A stretch of 64,000 nt of DNA from Pseudemcibacter sp038106445 (GTDB lineage Bacteria; Pseudomonadota; Alphaproteobacteria; Sphingomonadales; Emcibacteraceae), in assembly GCA_038106445.1 (NCBI GenBank), contig JAYODU010000003.1, forward strand, positions 248,001 through 312,000, read 5' to 3'. This document shows, in pieces, positions 63,758-64,000 of the stretch. Made by a program: the position numbers and the translations under genes. How positions within the stretch are numbered: position 1 is the stretch's first letter; each line of letters begins with the position of its first letter. The notes beneath the pieces were generated by a model, which did no database searches, was not told the DNA's origin, and saw only the letters and a program-made list of their open reading frames with translations.

Positions 63758-64000
63758 TGAAGAAAAACACGCTCGTAATATTCGTCAGGGAGCCACGTTT
63801 TGGGCGTGTCAAAACCCGTCTGGCGCGGGATATCGGCCGCTTTAAAGCGTGGATGTTTTATCGCCGCACGGTTAAGGCACTGATCCGGCGGGTGGGACAC
63901 GGAAACTGGCAAACAATTATTTGTGTTGCCCCCGATGAAAATCGCGGCGGTTTTTTTGACCCGCGTATTGAAATTATCCCGCAGGGTGGTGGTGATCTGG
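63757..64000 (+). CDS. TIGR04282-type glycosyltransferase (DUF2064), cut by the window end
   Basis: ATG at 63757 (TGATG overlap with the previous gene) begins MKKNTLVIFVREPRFGRVKT, the nucleotidyltransferase-like start of DUF2064/TIGR04282 proteins; KTRLARDIG and CVAPDE follow. Only about 81 residues lie in the window; the family is usually near 200. Confidence 0.85.
   Translation, partial: MKKNTLVIFVREPRFGRVKTRLARDIGRFKAWMFYRRTVKALIRRVGHGNWQTIICVAPDENRGGFFDPRIEIIPQGGGDL

Noticed and set aside
1..64000. CRISPR arrays, prophage or insertion sequences
   Set aside because: No regularly spaced repeats, integrase, transposase or phage structural genes were seen on either strand.

Overview
The window reads as one scaffold of an AT-leaning alphaproteobacterium. 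The evidence is the gene content and order: a GANTC methyltransferase of the CcrM type, GapR (DUF2312), RcdA (DUF1465), NDUFA12 next to DUF2155, a three-subunit transhydrogenase (pntAA/pntAB/pntB), DUF1192, DUF1244, and a GTTC-N7-GTTC SOS box between uvrA and ssb. I cannot name the genus. Together with the 2-oxoacid:ferredoxin oxidoreductase pair, the set fits a marine lineage near Emcibacterales/Kordiimonadales/Rhodospirillales, which is an inference. A run of 10 N at 47516-47525 shows this is a draft scaffold, so single-base disruptions must be read with care.

Layout. 1-6 kb: a partial squalene/phytoene-synthase-like gene, trmFO, then divergent uvrA and ssb under an SOS box. 6-10 kb: a methyltransferase/ATP-grasp fusion and a small copper-handling group (DUF2946-like, PCuAC, broken SCO). 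10-17 kb: a housekeeping run gyrA-coaD-two cyclophilins-queA-tgt, ending in tRNA-Lys with a strong promoter and terminator. 17-20 kb: two tandem alkaline phosphatases and a broken thioesterase. 20-26 kb: NDUFA12-mlaD-DUF2155, the opposing aroQ-accB-accC-aat operon, and thiS-thiG. 26-30 kb: a more accessory stretch (TPR/TonB protein, CapA-like, MATE). 30-33 kb: korA-korB. 33-35 kb: a translationally coupled ECF sigma/membrane protein/periplasmic sensor trio resembling CnrYXH in plan, then a SprA-type metalloprotease gene interrupted at a G9 tract. 35-39 kb: YigZ and the pnt operon. 39-45 kb: an amidohydrolase lipoprotein, gapR, DUF1244, N-formylglutamate amidohydrolase, an exported M18 peptidase and pyk. 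45-50 kb: a short ribosomal protein L36 gene, a broken HerA-like ATPase, a quinone oxidoreductase split by the gap, DUF1192, Hsp20, rcdA and rpmE. 50-59 kb: an MsbA-like ABC exporter, a soluble PAS chemoreceptor, an EamA transporter, and an efp-suhB-OmpA-TolQ/MotA-OmpA/MotB run. 59-64 kb: a hydroxyacid dehydrogenase, a decayed MFS gene joined to a histidine-kinase tail, ccrM with four GANTC sites in 51 bp at its 5' end, rnhB, and a glycosyltransferase pair cut by the window end.

Main themes. Three cell-cycle genes (gapR, rcdA, ccrM) lie in the window, and the ccrM start carries a GANTC cluster that suggests methylation autoregulation. At least five genes are interrupted (SCO, YciA-like, SprA-like, HerA-like, MFS), three of them by a single in-frame stop where a sense codon, plausibly Gln in two cases, is expected. 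The window is mostly conserved chromosome. I saw no CRISPR array, prophage, IS element or defence island.
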